Assembly (NCBI GenBank): GCA_964412815.1
Contig: CAYPQF010000014.1
Location: 1 to 64,000, forward strand
DNA: 64,000 nucleotides
Source of the DNA: JAOAFZ01 sp964412815
GTDB taxonomy: Bacteria > Patescibacteriota > Microgenomatia > UBA1406 > GWC2-37-13
Reading direction: 5' to 3'
Shown: positions 9,254-17,804 of the stretch, in pieces
Numbering within the stretch: position 1 is the first letter of the stretch
Layout: each line of letters opens with the position of its first letter
Program-made: the position numbers and the translations under genes
The notes under the pieces: model-generated
Told to the model about the DNA's origin: nothing
What the model saw: only the letters and a program-made list of their open reading frames with translations
The model's database searches: none

Positions 9254-9825
9254 TTGGTCCGGAGATCGCTCGGCCACGGGTTTTCCATCCATCCCGCTTT
9301 TTGTGGAGGTAGGTAGCGATAAAATACCTGTCCGACAACCGATTCAAAGGTAATTGGTCCAAATTCTCGTGAGTCAGAGGAACGGGGCCGGTTATCTCCC
9401 ATCACATAGAGGTATCCGTCCGGAACAGTGTAGGGCACGCCGTTTACGGTAAAGCCGTTCTCCCAAAGGACAGTTGCGTCAGCAATATACGGTTCGTCTA
9501 TCAGAATATCATTCACGAAGACCTGTTTATCCTCAACCAGCACCGTATCTCCGGGCAAGCCTATAATGCGTTTAATATACTCAATGTCAGGATTTTTTGG
9601 TGATTTAAAGACGATAATATCTCCCCGCTGGTAGCCACGGAATTTGTAGGTGATCTTACTGGTAAAGATGTAATCACCACTGGCGAAGGTGTAGTCCATG
9701 GAGACTCCTTTTACCTGATTCGGCTGTACGATAAACAGGTACATCACGATAAACAGAGACCCAATAAAGACGATGGTCTCCATGATCTCCATCACAAAGA
9801 AAAATATAGCGCGTAGTATCTTCAT
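9250..9825 (-). CDS. lepB: Signal peptidase I
   Basis: 191 residues. An N-terminal membrane helix (FFVMEIMETIVFIGSLFIVMYLF) precedes the S26 catalytic domain. The nucleophile serine is in GVSMDYTF (about residue 42), the general-base lysine is in EYIKRIIGLPGD (about residue 85), and the box GDNRPRSSDSREFG is present. It cleaves signal peptides of exported proteins outside the membrane, several of which are encoded here. GAGAGG lies 5 nt before ATG, one of the few SD-like sites in a host gene. It converges with the ParB-like gene. Confidence 0.92.
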   Translation of the reverse strand: MKILRAIFFFVMEIMETIVFIGSLFIVMYLFIVQPNQVKGVSMDYTFASGDYIFTSKITYKFRGYQRGDIIVFKSPKNPDIEYIKRIIGLPGDTVLVEDKQVFVNDILIDEPYIADATVLWENGFTVNGVPYTVPDGYLYVMGDNRPRSSDSREFGPITFESVVGQVFYRYLPPQKAGWMENPWPSDLRTN

Positions 9826-9906
9826 CGATGCCTCTCAATTAAAACAACTTGCATAAAAACACTGTTCGATATAAGATTGTAGCTAAGTTTCGGGGCAAAA
9901 ACAAGG

Positions 9907-9912
9907 TATAAT
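9907..9912 (+). promoter_or_regulatory. -10 box upstream of tRNA-Val
   Basis: TATAAT, 29 nt before the tRNA. The likely start point is near 9919. No strong -35 box is recognisable. It probably also transcribes the glycan cluster that begins 11 nt after the tRNA. Confidence 0.5.
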
Positions 9913-9941
9913 ACTTCTTATCCGCCATTGTGTGGAACCCA

Positions 9942-10014
9942 GGACGCGTAGCTCAGCTGGCAGAGCGTTGCATTCACATTGCAAATGTCGGGGGTTCAAG
10001 TCCCTCCGCGTCCA
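9942..10014 (+). tRNA. tRNA-Val (anticodon CAC)
   Basis: 73 nt. GGACGCG (9942-9948) pairs with CGCGTCC (10007-10013). The anticodon stem TTGCA/TGCAA encloses loop TTCACAT, giving CAC, which reads GTG. The T-arm contains GGTTCAAGT. The 3' CCA is not encoded. The next gene begins at 10026. Confidence 0.93.
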
Positions 10015-10025
10015 CCCGTTTTCTT

Positions 10026-10793
10026 ATGTCGAAGCCTATCCACTTAAGCTGTATCCTGATTACGAAAAACGCGGCCGAGACGCTTGCCCGTACCCTTTCT
10101 TCTGTTACCGGCCTGGCCGACGAGATTATTGTTGCAGATGACCGCTCTACTGACGCGACTGTTGAGATCGCGGAATCCTACGGGTCGCATGTCATCCATA
10201 GTCCAGAGCCAAGCGAAGGGAAACAACGGGTGGTTTCGCTACAAGCCGCCCACGGTGAATGGGTGCTCTGCCTGGATAGCGATGAAGTAGTAAGTCCGGA
10301 GCTTCGTAAGGAGATTGAGGAGATTCTAAGCAGTTCGCGAAGGCACTCGCATCAGCCCACAGGGTATCTGGTACCATATACCAATTTTTTTCTGGGTCGA
10401 CCAGTGCGGCACGGGGGAGAATCATATCAGGCGCTTCGTTTGTTCCGACGGGACGCAGTGAAGGTAGATCTCCAACCGATTCATGCGACCTTTCAGCTGA
10501 TCCGCGGGACATCCGGCGTTACTACGGGTACGTTGTATCATTATTCCTATCGTTCCTTAACTCAGCTGTTTCGTAAATTTACCCAGTATAGTTACCGGGA
10601 AGCGGCCCGGAAACATGCGGCCGGGGAGCGGTCAGGGCTCAAGCATATCACCCTCTATCCCGTTCATATGTTCTATGCGCGCTTTATCGAAGATAAGGGA
10701 TATAATGACGGCCTTCACCGTATTCCCCTTGATATTGCATTTGCGTATATGGAGTTTTTGACCTATTGGTTACTACTTACCCGCTATCGTTGA
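10026..10793 (+). CDS. Family 2 glycosyltransferase (WaaE/KdtX-like)
   Basis: 255 residues. GT2 features: the N-terminal strand HLSCILITKNAAETLARTL, ADDRSTDAT (nucleotide-sugar site) and LCLDSDEVVSPEL (DxD-type metal site). The C-terminal half, with RLFRR and YSYRSLTQLFRKF, resembles the WaaE/KdtX lipid-glycan branch. It begins 11 nt after tRNA-Val, so it is almost certainly cotranscribed with it. It is the first of five consecutive glycan genes, and its predicted action is cytoplasmic transfer of a sugar to a lipid-linked glycan. Confidence 0.8.
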   Translation: MSKPIHLSCILITKNAAETLARTLSSVTGLADEIIVADDRSTDATVEIAESYGSHVIHSPEPSEGKQRVVSLQAAHGEWVLCLDSDEVVSPELRKEIEEILSSSRRHSHQPTGYLVPYTNFFLGRPVRHGGESYQALRLFRRDAVKVDLQPIHATFQLIRGTSGVTTGTLYHYSYRSLTQLFRKFTQYSYREAARKHAAGERSGLKHITLYPVHMFYARFIEDKGYNDGLHRIPLDIAFAYMEFLTYWLLLTRYR

Positions 10794-10796
10794 TCT

Positions 10797-11492
10797 ATGA
10801 AAACTGCTGTCATCATGGTGCTCTATAATACGCCGGTTCAGGAACAGCTCCGTCTGGAACAGGAGTTTATCAAACTGGGGGTGGATGAAATCTTTCTGCC
10901 GGATAATACTCACACCGGCTTGGGGTATGCTGCCGCAATTAATGCGGTACTGCGTGACACGCTGCATCATTATGATGTGTTTTGCATTGCGAACCCAGAT
11001 ATCTCACTCTACGGACTGCAAAAGAAACACTGGCTCGAAGCTGCATCAAACTTTGATGTCTGGGGATATCCGTTTGAACAGCACGACAAGATGTATTTCG
11101 GGGGTGCAATAGACCGGCTGCGGATGAGTGGGGGACTGCTTGAAACACGTCCGGAATCCAGATTTACGCCGGTTGATTTTGTCTCGGGATCGTTGATCTG
11201 CGTTAAAAAAAGTGTATTTGAGAAAATCGGGATGTTCGATGAGTCCTTCGGCATGTATTATGAAGATGTTGAGTTTTGTACCCGGGCACGCCGGAACGGC
11301 CTCCAGATCGGAATTGATAGCATGCAGGAGTATGCGCATTACGAAACATCAGATCTGCGGCCGGAAAAGAAAAAACTGCTCGCCCGCAACAGACTGCGTT
11401 TTCTAATGCGATATGGTGGACCGGTACAGAAACTCTACGAAGTTCTCAGATTTCCTAAAACTCTATTAGAAGATGGATTCTTTTTTCTATGA
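10797..11492 (+). CDS. Family 2 glycosyltransferase (rhamnosyltransferase-like)
   Basis: 231 residues. VIMVLYNTPVQEQL at the start, FLPDNTHTGLGYAAAINAVL, FCIANPDISL (DxD-like NPD) and a late FDESFGMYYEDVEFCTRARRNG motif are typical of GT2 enzymes of the WcaA/rhamnosyl-transferase kind. The acceptor is unknown. It lies 3 nt after the previous gene and overlaps the next by 4 nt (ATGA), so it is part of one operon. Confidence 0.8.
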   Translation: MKTAVIMVLYNTPVQEQLRLEQEFIKLGVDEIFLPDNTHTGLGYAAAINAVLRDTLHHYDVFCIANPDISLYGLQKKHWLEAASNFDVWGYPFEQHDKMYFGGAIDRLRMSGGLLETRPESRFTPVDFVSGSLICVKKSVFEKIGMFDESFGMYYEDVEFCTRARRNGLQIGIDSMQEYAHYETSDLRPEKKKLLARNRLRFLMRYGGPVQKLYEVLRFPKTLLEDGFFFL

Positions 11493-12475
11493 TTATTGGC
11501 GTTGATGGAGGGGCATTATGCAGCGATACGCGCTATGGAACCTACCGGTATAGCGCAGAGCTGATTGACGCGCTCGCGCAGGACACGAACCATACCTATC
11601 ATCTGTACTCATTTTGTCCTTTGCCACAGTCCGGTAGCATTGTCAGAAAACAGCTGAAGCCCGCAAGCGGCTGGATGAAGATTGCGGTCTCTGCCGAGAT
11701 TCTGCGGTCCAAGCCGGATGTGTTTCTGGCAGTAAATCAGGCATTACCGGTGGTCTTACCGCCGGTAACGATCGCGATTTCTCACGGGCTGTCGTTTTAT
11801 CAGTTCCCGGAGTATTATCAGCAGGATTACGGCCGACTGGCGGGACAACTCAAAGACTACGTAACCCGTGCGTACAGAATTGTGGTTTCTTCAAGACGTA
11901 TTCTCGAAGAACTGAGTGTCTATGCCCCGGGATCCGAAAAAAAGACGGTAGTGATTCCCTTTGGGGTACCGCGCCATTTTGTGAATCTCCCGCCCTTGTC
12001 GCGCAAACGGTTTCTGCTCTATGTGGGATCAGATCAACCTATCAAGCGGGTTGATCTGGTAGTACAGGCGTTTCGTCGTCTGCGTAGCCAGCAGGGGTAC
12101 CAGGATATGGCGCTGATACTGGTCGGGGTTGCCCGCAACCGCACTGAGAAGGGGGTCACCATTCTGCCGCAGGTTCAACAGGAACAACTGGCAGTGTTGT
12201 ATCGTCAGGCATATGCCTATATTACCGCCTCACGATACGAAAGCTTTAATTTTCCGGTATTGGAAGCGCTCAGTGTGGGCTGTCCGGTAGTAGGGCTGGA
12301 ATCAGCTCTTATTCCGGAGCTCCAACCGTATGTTCGGGTGGTGACCGAGCCGGATGATCTCGCAGATGCCCTGACCGGACTCAAACCCGTCTCAGAAACG
12401 GTCCAGAAAACCGTTCGTACCCAGTTTAGCTGGAAGCAGTATGCAAAACAACTAGGGGCACTCTATCAGGTATAA
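11489..12475 (+). CDS. Family 4 glycosyltransferase
   Basis: 328 residues in a GT-B fold. The N-terminal half contains YGTYRYSAEL and a SKPDVFLAVNQ-type region. The C-terminal half has FLLYVGSDQPIKRVDLVVQAF, ASRYESFNFPVLEALSVGCPVVG (the retaining GT4 EX7E site, E at SRYESF and E in LEA) and SWKQYAKQ near the end. It transfers a nucleotide-activated sugar with retention. The 4-nt overlap with the upstream gene indicates translational coupling. Confidence 0.85.
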   Translation: MIIGVDGGALCSDTRYGTYRYSAELIDALAQDTNHTYHLYSFCPLPQSGSIVRKQLKPASGWMKIAVSAEILRSKPDVFLAVNQALPVVLPPVTIAISHGLSFYQFPEYYQQDYGRLAGQLKDYVTRAYRIVVSSRRILEELSVYAPGSEKKTVVIPFGVPRHFVNLPPLSRKRFLLYVGSDQPIKRVDLVVQAFRRLRSQQGYQDMALILVGVARNRTEKGVTILPQVQQEQLAVLYRQAYAYITASRYESFNFPVLEALSVGCPVVGLESALIPELQPYVRVVTEPDDLADALTGLKPVSETVQKTVRTQFSWKQYAKQLGALYQV

Positions 12476-12481
12476 TACTCT
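12471..12481 (+). promoter_or_regulatory. -10 box 5 nt before ATG (internal promoter in glycan cluster)
   Basis: TATAAT 12471-12476 overlaps the end of the preceding GT4 gene and ends 5 nt before ATG 12482. This allows separate leaderless expression of the last two genes of the cluster. Confidence 0.55.
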
Positions 12482-13234
12482 ATGGCACTGACCGCACTTA
12501 TTCTTGCTCACAATGAATCTGAACGGATTGAACGCTGTATTGCCTCTCTTTCCTTCTGCGATACAGTTCTGGTAATAGATAACTACTCTACAGACGATAC
12601 TGTTGCCAAAGCCAAAAAAGCGGGCGCACAGATTGTACAGCACGAACTGGAGACATTTTCCGCTCAGCGAACCTTTGCCATGAAACAGGCTCAAACAGAC
12701 TGGGTTTTGTTTGTCGATGCAGATGAAGTGGTTTCGCCCGAACTGGCAACGGAGATACAATCAACACTTGCCGCACCTTCGTTTAATGCCTATTTTCTGA
12801 AACGGATTGATTTCTGGTGCAATCACGAACTGCGCTTTGGTGAACTGACGGCAGCACGTACCAGAGGATTTATCCGGCTGATGAAACAACAGAGTGGCAC
12901 CTGGAAGGGGAATGTGCACGAAACCTTTGATCCCCGAGGTGCCGCCGGAGCACTAACCCATGCGCTCCATCATTATCCCCACGCTTCGGTAACTGCGTTT
13001 CTCCTTGATATAAACGAGTACAGTACGATGCGCGCCCGGGAATTATTTGATCAGCAGTATCCTTTCCGTATGACAGACCTGCTCTTAAAACCGAACCTCA
13101 AGTTTCTGTATACCTTCTTCTGGCTGCAAGGGTATCGAGATGGCGCACCTGGCTTTATCTACTCATTTATGATGAGCTTCCATTCGTTTCTGGTTCGTGC
13201 CAAGCTTTATCAGTATTGGGCTACTTCAGAATGA
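12482..13234 (+). CDS. Family 2 glycosyltransferase (WaaE/KdtX-like, second copy)
   Basis: 250 residues. MALTALILAHNESERIERC, IDNYSTDDTV and WVLFVDADEVVSPEL are GT2 signatures; the ADEVVSPEL stretch is nearly the same as in the gene at 10026, so the two are likely paralogues. RLMKQQSGTWKGNVHETF fits the WaaE-like branch. Its stop codon overlaps the ATG of the O-antigen ligase-like gene (ATGA). Confidence 0.82.
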   Translation: MALTALILAHNESERIERCIASLSFCDTVLVIDNYSTDDTVAKAKKAGAQIVQHELETFSAQRTFAMKQAQTDWVLFVDADEVVSPELATEIQSTLAAPSFNAYFLKRIDFWCNHELRFGELTAARTRGFIRLMKQQSGTWKGNVHETFDPRGAAGALTHALHHYPHASVTAFLLDINEYSTMRARELFDQQYPFRMTDLLLKPNLKFLYTFFWLQGYRDGAPGFIYSFMMSFHSFLVRAKLYQYWATSE

Positions 13235-14418
13235 AGTCTCAACTGATGGCACTCCCAACACGTGTTCTGAATACTCTCCTCATCGTCTCAATCCTGCTGT
13301 TCCCGCTGGGACAATTGGGAAGACTGTCACTGGGTTCTGCGAATCTCTATCTCTACGAACTCCCCCTGACCTGTTTTGTTATTCTGGGTCTGGTGCTGTT
13401 CAGCCGGAACCGTCTAAAGACCTCTGAACTCCGGTATCTGACCACTCCGATCCTGATCTTTCTGGCAACACTGCTACTTACCTATAGCATCTCACTCGGA
13501 TGGTATTCGGCAGAGAGTAATCTGACTGCCGGGCTGTATTTACTCCGCCTGATGGTCTATTTCGGGGCACTGCTGGTGATTCTGGTGAGTACGGCAAAAC
13601 AACTCCTCTGGCATCAGGTTCTATTACGCACGATCTATCTCTCGACCGGCGTGTTAGCAGTGAGTGCACTGGTACAGTATGTGGTCTTCCCTGATCTTCG
13701 TCCGCTTATGCCACAGGGATGGGACCCGCATGCGTATCGCGCGTTTGGTACGGTACTCGAACCAGCCGTACTGGCAGGCATTCTGGGTATCTCTGTATTC
13801 TTTTTGTTCTGGAAAGAGCTTCCACCTGCCCGTCCGTGGCGCATAAGTATACTGGTGTTGCTGCTGATCATTATTGTGCTCACCTTTTCCCGCGGTGCAT
13901 ATCTGTCACTGGTTGTTGGCATGCTGCCCCTCCTGCGTTCCCGCAGGACTCTTATCGCCGCACTGACGGGAGTAGTACTGGTGGGGCTGGTGGTATGGGC
14001 GGTACCAAAACCTTCGGGTGAAGGCGTAAATCTACTGCGAACCAGCACCATACAAAGTCGTGCCAGCGATTATCAGGAAGGAATACAGATCTGGCAGCAG
14101 CGCCCTCTTACAGGTATTGGCTTTAATCATATTGGAGATGAAAAAGAAGTTCCGTTTTCTCCGTATCCGCACCACGCACAGGCCTCGTTTCATTCAAGTT
14201 TCCTGATGATACTGGTGACCAGTGGGATCTTTGGACTGGCTGCGTATCTGTTTCTATTGTATCGATTGTGTACAGTAGAACGGTATCTGTGTTCTCTGTT
14301 TCTGTTTTTAGGTACCTTTTCGCTGTTTGATAACATCCTCTTGCACCCGTTTATTCTATTTTGGTCAGCCATCACTTTTGTTTTTGTGTTCCGGGAAAAG
14401 CAGAAACAGGCAGCGTGA
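13231..14418 (+). CDS. O-antigen ligase/polymerase-like membrane protein
   Basis: 395 residues, mostly hydrophobic, with about ten to twelve helices. The signature of the WaaL/Wzy O-antigen ligase family is a large periplasmic loop before the last helices, here with SRASDYQEGIQIWQQRPLTGIGFNH (about residues 277-301) followed by HHAQASFHSSF. FSRGAYLSLVVGMLP is the common motif in front of it. It should join or polymerise lipid-linked glycan on the outer face of the membrane. The ATG at 13231 overlaps the upstream TGA, which fixes the start. It converges with the next gene 8 nt away. Confidence 0.75.
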   Translation: MKSQLMALPTRVLNTLLIVSILLFPLGQLGRLSLGSANLYLYELPLTCFVILGLVLFSRNRLKTSELRYLTTPILIFLATLLLTYSISLGWYSAESNLTAGLYLLRLMVYFGALLVILVSTAKQLLWHQVLLRTIYLSTGVLAVSALVQYVVFPDLRPLMPQGWDPHAYRAFGTVLEPAVLAGILGISVFFLFWKELPPARPWRISILVLLLIIIVLTFSRGAYLSLVVGMLPLLRSRRTLIAALTGVVLVGLVVWAVPKPSGEGVNLLRTSTIQSRASDYQEGIQIWQQRPLTGIGFNHIGDEKEVPFSPYPHHAQASFHSSFLMILVTSGIFGLAAYLFLLYRLCTVERYLCSLFLFLGTFSLFDNILLHPFILFWSAITFVFVFREKQKQAA

Positions 14419-14426
14419 TCGCAGTG

Positions 14427-15134
14427 TTATTCTTTTTTATAGATAATCTTCAGTTCAATCTTTTCTTCGTTACCGGCTTCGTCAATAGCGAGAATCTCGA
14501 TGAGATTTTCACCGTCTTTCAGACGGACTTCTTCTTCAAATGTTCCGGTAGCACTCACCACAACGGGTGCCCCATCGATCTCCACAGAGTTGTTTTTATC
14601 AGTTGATCCCTTGATCACGATCTCATCTTTGGTAATCTCTGCTCCATTTGCCGGTTCGGAAATCTCGATCTTCGGTTTTGTATTTATATACTTTATGGTA
14701 AAGACGTCGGATTCTTTTGTCTGTTTCTGCTTTGTAGCAGTTGCGATAACCTGAACTGTATTGGAACCTGGTTTTAGAGCGCCGATTTTTTCGGTAAATG
14801 AGTCCGCGTTCAGTACTTGTGCTTCTTTTACTTCTTCGTCATTAATGATAAAGGTGACGGTATCAAATTCAGTAGTGTTTCCGGAGATGATCAGAGAAGC
14901 ACTATTGGTCGCCGCAGGAGGATTGTTTACAAACAGTGTTCCAAAAAATTCGTCGCGCGCCTGTACTTCTTCCGGTTCGTTGGAAACGAGTCCGTTAAAC
15001 CAGACACCGATGTTGATCAGGAAGTTCAGCCCGAACACCGCCATGAAGATTACAAATAAGCCAAGACCGCCAAAAATGAAGAACATCTTTTTTTGGTAAT
15101 GTGATTGTCGGTGTGATCCCAGGCTTTTAGACAT
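14427..15134 (-). CDS. Membrane-anchored protein with two Ig-like (glucodextranase B-type) domains
   Basis: 235 residues. A basic N-terminus and one membrane helix (MFFIFGGLGLFVIFMAVFGLNFLI) precede two tandem beta-sandwich repeats: SASLIISGNTTEFDTVTFI and KIEISEPANGAEITKDEIVIKG, the second ending in the typical LKDGENLIEILAIDEAGNE. Such domains bind surface polymers or act as spacers. The start at 15134 lies 6 nt after a TACAAT box. It probably follows the glycan cluster functionally, but it is on the opposite strand. Confidence 0.65.
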   Translation of the reverse strand: MSKSLGSHRQSHYQKKMFFIFGGLGLFVIFMAVFGLNFLINIGVWFNGLVSNEPEEVQARDEFFGTLFVNNPPAATNSASLIISGNTTEFDTVTFIINDEEVKEAQVLNADSFTEKIGALKPGSNTVQVIATATKQKQTKESDVFTIKYINTKPKIEISEPANGAEITKDEIVIKGSTDKNNSVEIDGAPVVVSATGTFEEEVRLKDGENLIEILAIDEAGNEEKIELKIIYKKE

Positions 15135-15146
15135 AGGCATATTGTA
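15135..15146 (-). promoter_or_regulatory. -10 box 6 nt before ATG
   Basis: On the minus strand TACAAT (15146-15141) is followed by ATGCCT and ATG at 15134. The first ATG directly abuts the box and cannot be an initiation codon of this promoter, so 15134 is preferred. Confidence 0.5.
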
Positions 15147-15160
15147 CCAGATCAATAATG

Positions 15161-15230
15161 TGAGCCGAAGGCGGGCGACGCCGGAGGCTAGTCCCGCCAC
15201 ACTGTAGACGTTATATGAGCCGAAGGCGGG
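15161..15230. repeat. 15-bp direct repeat of the tRNA-Thr 3' end
   Basis: The same 15 bases (TGAGCCGAAGGCGGG on the plus strand) occur at 15161-15175 and at 15216-15230. The second copy is the 3' end of tRNA-Thr. The outer copy also forms an inverted GGCGGG...CCCGCC arm across 15170-15198 that may act as the tRNA terminator. It may be a remnant of an integration or duplication at the tRNA. Confidence 0.55.
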
Positions 15231-15290
15231 AATCGAACCCGCGACCTCTGCTTTACGAAAGCATTGCTCTACCGACTGAGCTACTCCGGC
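15218..15290 (-). tRNA. tRNA-Thr (anticodon CGT)
   Basis: Minus strand. Acceptor GCCGGAG pairs with CTTCGGC with one G-T and otherwise Watson-Crick pairs. The anticodon loop TTCGTAA gives CGT, which reads ACG. The T-arm contains GGTTCGATTCC. It lies 22 nt downstream of tRNA-Gly and is probably cotranscribed with it. Confidence 0.9.
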
Positions 15291-15312
15291 ATGGTGGTAA
15301 GGACCGCACGTG

Positions 15313-15384
15313 AGCGGTGGACCGGATTTGAACCGGCAACCTTCTCCTTGGGAAGGAGACATTCTACCGTTGAACTACCACCGC
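15313..15384 (-). tRNA. tRNA-Gly (anticodon CCC)
   Basis: Minus strand. GCGGTGG pairs with CCACCGC. The anticodon stem TCTCC/GGAGA with loop TTCCCAA gives CCC, which reads GGG. The T-arm holds GGTTCAAATCC. It is the first tRNA of a two-tRNA unit. Confidence 0.9.
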
Positions 15385-15446
15385 GTACAAGATTGAATAT
15401 ATTCTAACACTATGTATGCTCGAATATATCGTGCATTATAGCAAAA

Positions 15447-15473
15447 AAAAACGCCAGGCGAACCTGGCGTTTT
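15447..15473. terminator. Bidirectional Rho-independent terminator
   Basis: AAAACGCCAGG-CGAA-CCTGGCGTTTT: a perfect stem with A-tract and T-tract on either side, so it can work on both strands. On the minus strand it ends the LysM gene transcript just before the tRNA unit. Confidence 0.85.
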
Positions 15474-15487
15474 CTGTGCGGATCAGC

Positions 15488-16102
15488 TTATCGTTGTGGC
15501 ATCGATAAACGGGTCCCCGCGTGAATATAATGTGGATTGGCAAGATTATTTGCCCGGGCAATCTCGGTCCATGCATATCCATCACCATAGACCTGTGTGG
15601 CAATGCTCCAGAGGGTATCACCTGGCTGTACAGTTACCTCTTCAATCTTTGGCTGTGCCTGTCCGGTCTGAGCGGCAGCAACTTCTCCCGTCTCAACCTG
15701 TCCGGTGGTAGCCATCTTCGGTTCTACCGATGGGATGGCAAGCTGTGTTCCGGCGGAGACCATATCAGGATTAGTAATGTTATTTGCTTCTACGATATCA
15801 ACCCAGTTGTATCCTGAACCATAGGCCTGTTCAGCAATACTCCAGAGTGTTTCATTCTCTTTTACGGTGTAGCGCTGTCCCTGCTCAGGAGCGGCGGAAG
15901 GCTGCTGCTGGTTGGCAGTCGGCTGATTCTTTGCTTCCTCATCGATGTTGGAGACAGAGATGCGTCGCTGGTTGGTAAAGATCAGTATTCCTGCGATGAT
16001 AAGGAATACGATAAAAATCCCAAGGGAGATAAGAGTGGATTTATCCTGAAGAGCAGACATGACTTTGTTTTTATATTGATCTGACGATCCTTTGTTTGCC
16101 AT
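15488..16102 (-). CDS. Membrane-anchored protein with two LysM domains
   Basis: 204 residues. A cytoplasmic Ser/Lys-rich N-terminus, one membrane helix (STLISLGIFIVFLIIAGILIF, about residues 29-49) and an outward linker lead to two LysM repeats. The first is RYTVKENETLWSIAEQAYGSG, the second TVQPGDTLWSIATQVYGDGYAW, each ending with G-T-x-L. LysM binds N-acetylglucosamine polymers such as peptidoglycan, so this should tether to or sense the wall. No catalytic domain is seen. Confidence 0.85.
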   Translation of the reverse strand: MANKGSSDQYKNKVMSALQDKSTLISLGIFIVFLIIAGILIFTNQRRISVSNIDEEAKNQPTANQQQPSAAPEQGQRYTVKENETLWSIAEQAYGSGYNWVDIVEANNITNPDMVSAGTQLAIPSVEPKMATTGQVETGEVAAAQTGQAQPKIEEVTVQPGDTLWSIATQVYGDGYAWTEIARANNLANPHYIHAGTRLSMPQR

Positions 16103-16345
16103 ACTCAAAACGTAATAAGTTATAATGATTATCTGCGATTATATTATCAGCTATATCAATTTTCAAGCGAGAAAACCTGCGGAAGAAAAATACGGAGAAG
16201 TTTATTACATGATATAGATTAGCAGTATTTATATAGGTATTTAATCCAAATTAATATAGTAAATCTCTCCCGTACGTTCGCTGCAACTGGAATATGATGT
16301 AAGAGATTTTTGGTATAATTACGGTATTACTATTTTAATTTATGC
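16103..16345. other. AT-rich intergenic region with lemA promoter candidates
   Basis: No gene is seen. Two -10 candidates face lemA: TATAAT (16314-16319), which would give a leader of about 20 nt, and TTTAAT (16334-16339), which ends 6 nt before ATG in the leaderless arrangement. No Shine-Dalgarno precedes lemA. Confidence 0.4.
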
Positions 16346-16903
16346 ATGAACACACCAACCCTTATAGCAATTGGCGCAGCGGTTATCATCGTTTTATATG
16401 TAGTTGCTACATACAACGGATTTATTACCCTTCGAACCCGGATCGAAGAAGCCTTGTCTGGTATTGATGTCCAGTTAAAGCGTCGTGCTGATCTGATCCC
16501 GAATCTGGTCGAAACCGTAAAAGGATACGCCAAACACGAAAAAGAACTGTTTGAGAATGTCACGGCAGCCCGTTCTGCATTGATGTCGGCAAAGAGCCCG
16601 CATGAGAAAGCAGCCGCGGATGATATGCTGACCGGGGCCCTCAAGTCTTTGTTTGCCGTAGCTGAAAATTACCCAGACCTGAAAGCCAACACCAATTTCC
16701 AGGACTTACAGCGTCAGCTGGAAGACACCGAAGATAAGGTTGCCTATTCACGTCAGTTCTACAACTCCAACGTTCTGGACTATAATGCCAAGATTCAGAT
16801 GTTCCCGGGAAATCTGATTGCAGGGATCTTCAACTTCAAAGCCTTTGAGTTCTTTAAGGCGGATGAAGCGGACCGGGAAAACGTTAAGGTCTCATTTAAC
16901 TAA
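16346..16903 (+). CDS. lemA: LemA family protein
   Basis: 185 residues. An N-terminal membrane helix, then the LemA core: LKRRADLIPNLVETVKGYAKHE, AENYPDLKANTNFQDLQRQLEDTEDKVAYSRQFYN and FPGNLIAGIFNFK. LemA proteins have an outward N-terminus and a cytoplasmic helical bundle; their function is still unclear, but they commonly sit next to HtpX, as here (2 nt away), which suggests a shared role in membrane protein quality control. Confidence 0.95.
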   Translation: MNTPTLIAIGAAVIIVLYVVATYNGFITLRTRIEEALSGIDVQLKRRADLIPNLVETVKGYAKHEKELFENVTAARSALMSAKSPHEKAAADDMLTGALKSLFAVAENYPDLKANTNFQDLQRQLEDTEDKVAYSRQFYNSNVLDYNAKIQMFPGNLIAGIFNFKAFEFFKADEADRENVKVSFN

Positions 16904-16905
16904 TC

Positions 16906-17790
16906 ATGACAATCTATCAGCAGATCTCCAGCAATCAGCTGAAGACCTGGTTTATTATGGCGGTATTTATTGCCCTGTTTAGCGGCCTGTTCTATTTGAT
17001 CGGCTGGTACATGGGTGATAGCCAGTTTTTCCTGATTCTGGGGTTGCTGATCTCGTTTGGGTCTGCGTTTTTTAGTTACTTCTATTCCGATCGGGTAGTG
17101 CTGATGACCGTACAGGCAAAACCGGCTACACGGGAAGAGTATTTTGATTTTTATACGGTTACCGAAAACCTGGTTATTGCCGCGGGTATTCCCATGCCCA
17201 GACTGTATGTTATCCATGATGATGCCCCAAATGCTTTTGCTACCGGCCGTGATCCAAAGCATGGGGTTGTCTGTGCCACTACGGGTCTGTTAGCTCGCCT
17301 TGACCGGGGAGAACTGGAAGGAGTAATCGCGCATGAACTGGCACATATTAAAAACTACGATATTCTGGTGATGTCCATCGTCAGTGTTCTGGTTGGGACC
17401 ATTGCACTGGTGACCGAATGGGTACTGCGGAGTATGTGGTGGGGAGGAGGAAAGCGTGAAAACAAAAATCCCATTCTGTTGGTAGTGCTCATTCTTGCCC
17501 TGATTTTGAGTCCCATTGCTGCTACATTGATTCAGTTTGCAGTTTCCCGTCGCCGTGAGTATCTGGCCGATGCCAGCGGAGCACTCTTAACTCGTAACCC
17601 TGAAGGCCTTGCCAGTGCGCTGGAAAAGATTTCCGGTTATACCCAGGGTGTTCATTCGGCAACAACATCTACTGCTCATCTGTTTATCTCGAATCCACTT
17701 CCACGTGAAAAAGCCGTTAACTGGCTGCAGAATCTCTTCAGCACGCACCCTCCAGTAGAGGAGCGTATCAAACTCCTTCGTGCCATGTAA
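16906..17790 (+). CDS. htpX: Membrane zinc metalloprotease HtpX
   Basis: 294 residues, M48B family. Two N-terminal helices, then the zinc site HELAH in VIAHELAHIKNYD (about residue 143), two more helices (SIVSVLVGTIALVTEWV; ILLVVLILALILSPIAATLI) and the third ligand region RRREYLADASGA. It degrades misfolded membrane proteins from the cytoplasmic side. Operon with lemA. The C-terminus (HLFISNPL, STHPPVEERIKLL) is typical. Confidence 0.95.
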   Translation: MTIYQQISSNQLKTWFIMAVFIALFSGLFYLIGWYMGDSQFFLILGLLISFGSAFFSYFYSDRVVLMTVQAKPATREEYFDFYTVTENLVIAAGIPMPRLYVIHDDAPNAFATGRDPKHGVVCATTGLLARLDRGELEGVIAHELAHIKNYDILVMSIVSVLVGTIALVTEWVLRSMWWGGGKRENKNPILLVVLILALILSPIAATLIQFAVSRRREYLADASGALLTRNPEGLASALEKISGYTQGVHSATTSTAHLFISNPLPREKAVNWLQNLFSTHPPVEERIKLLRAM

Positions 17791-17804
17791 GCATGTTCAG
17801 GCAC

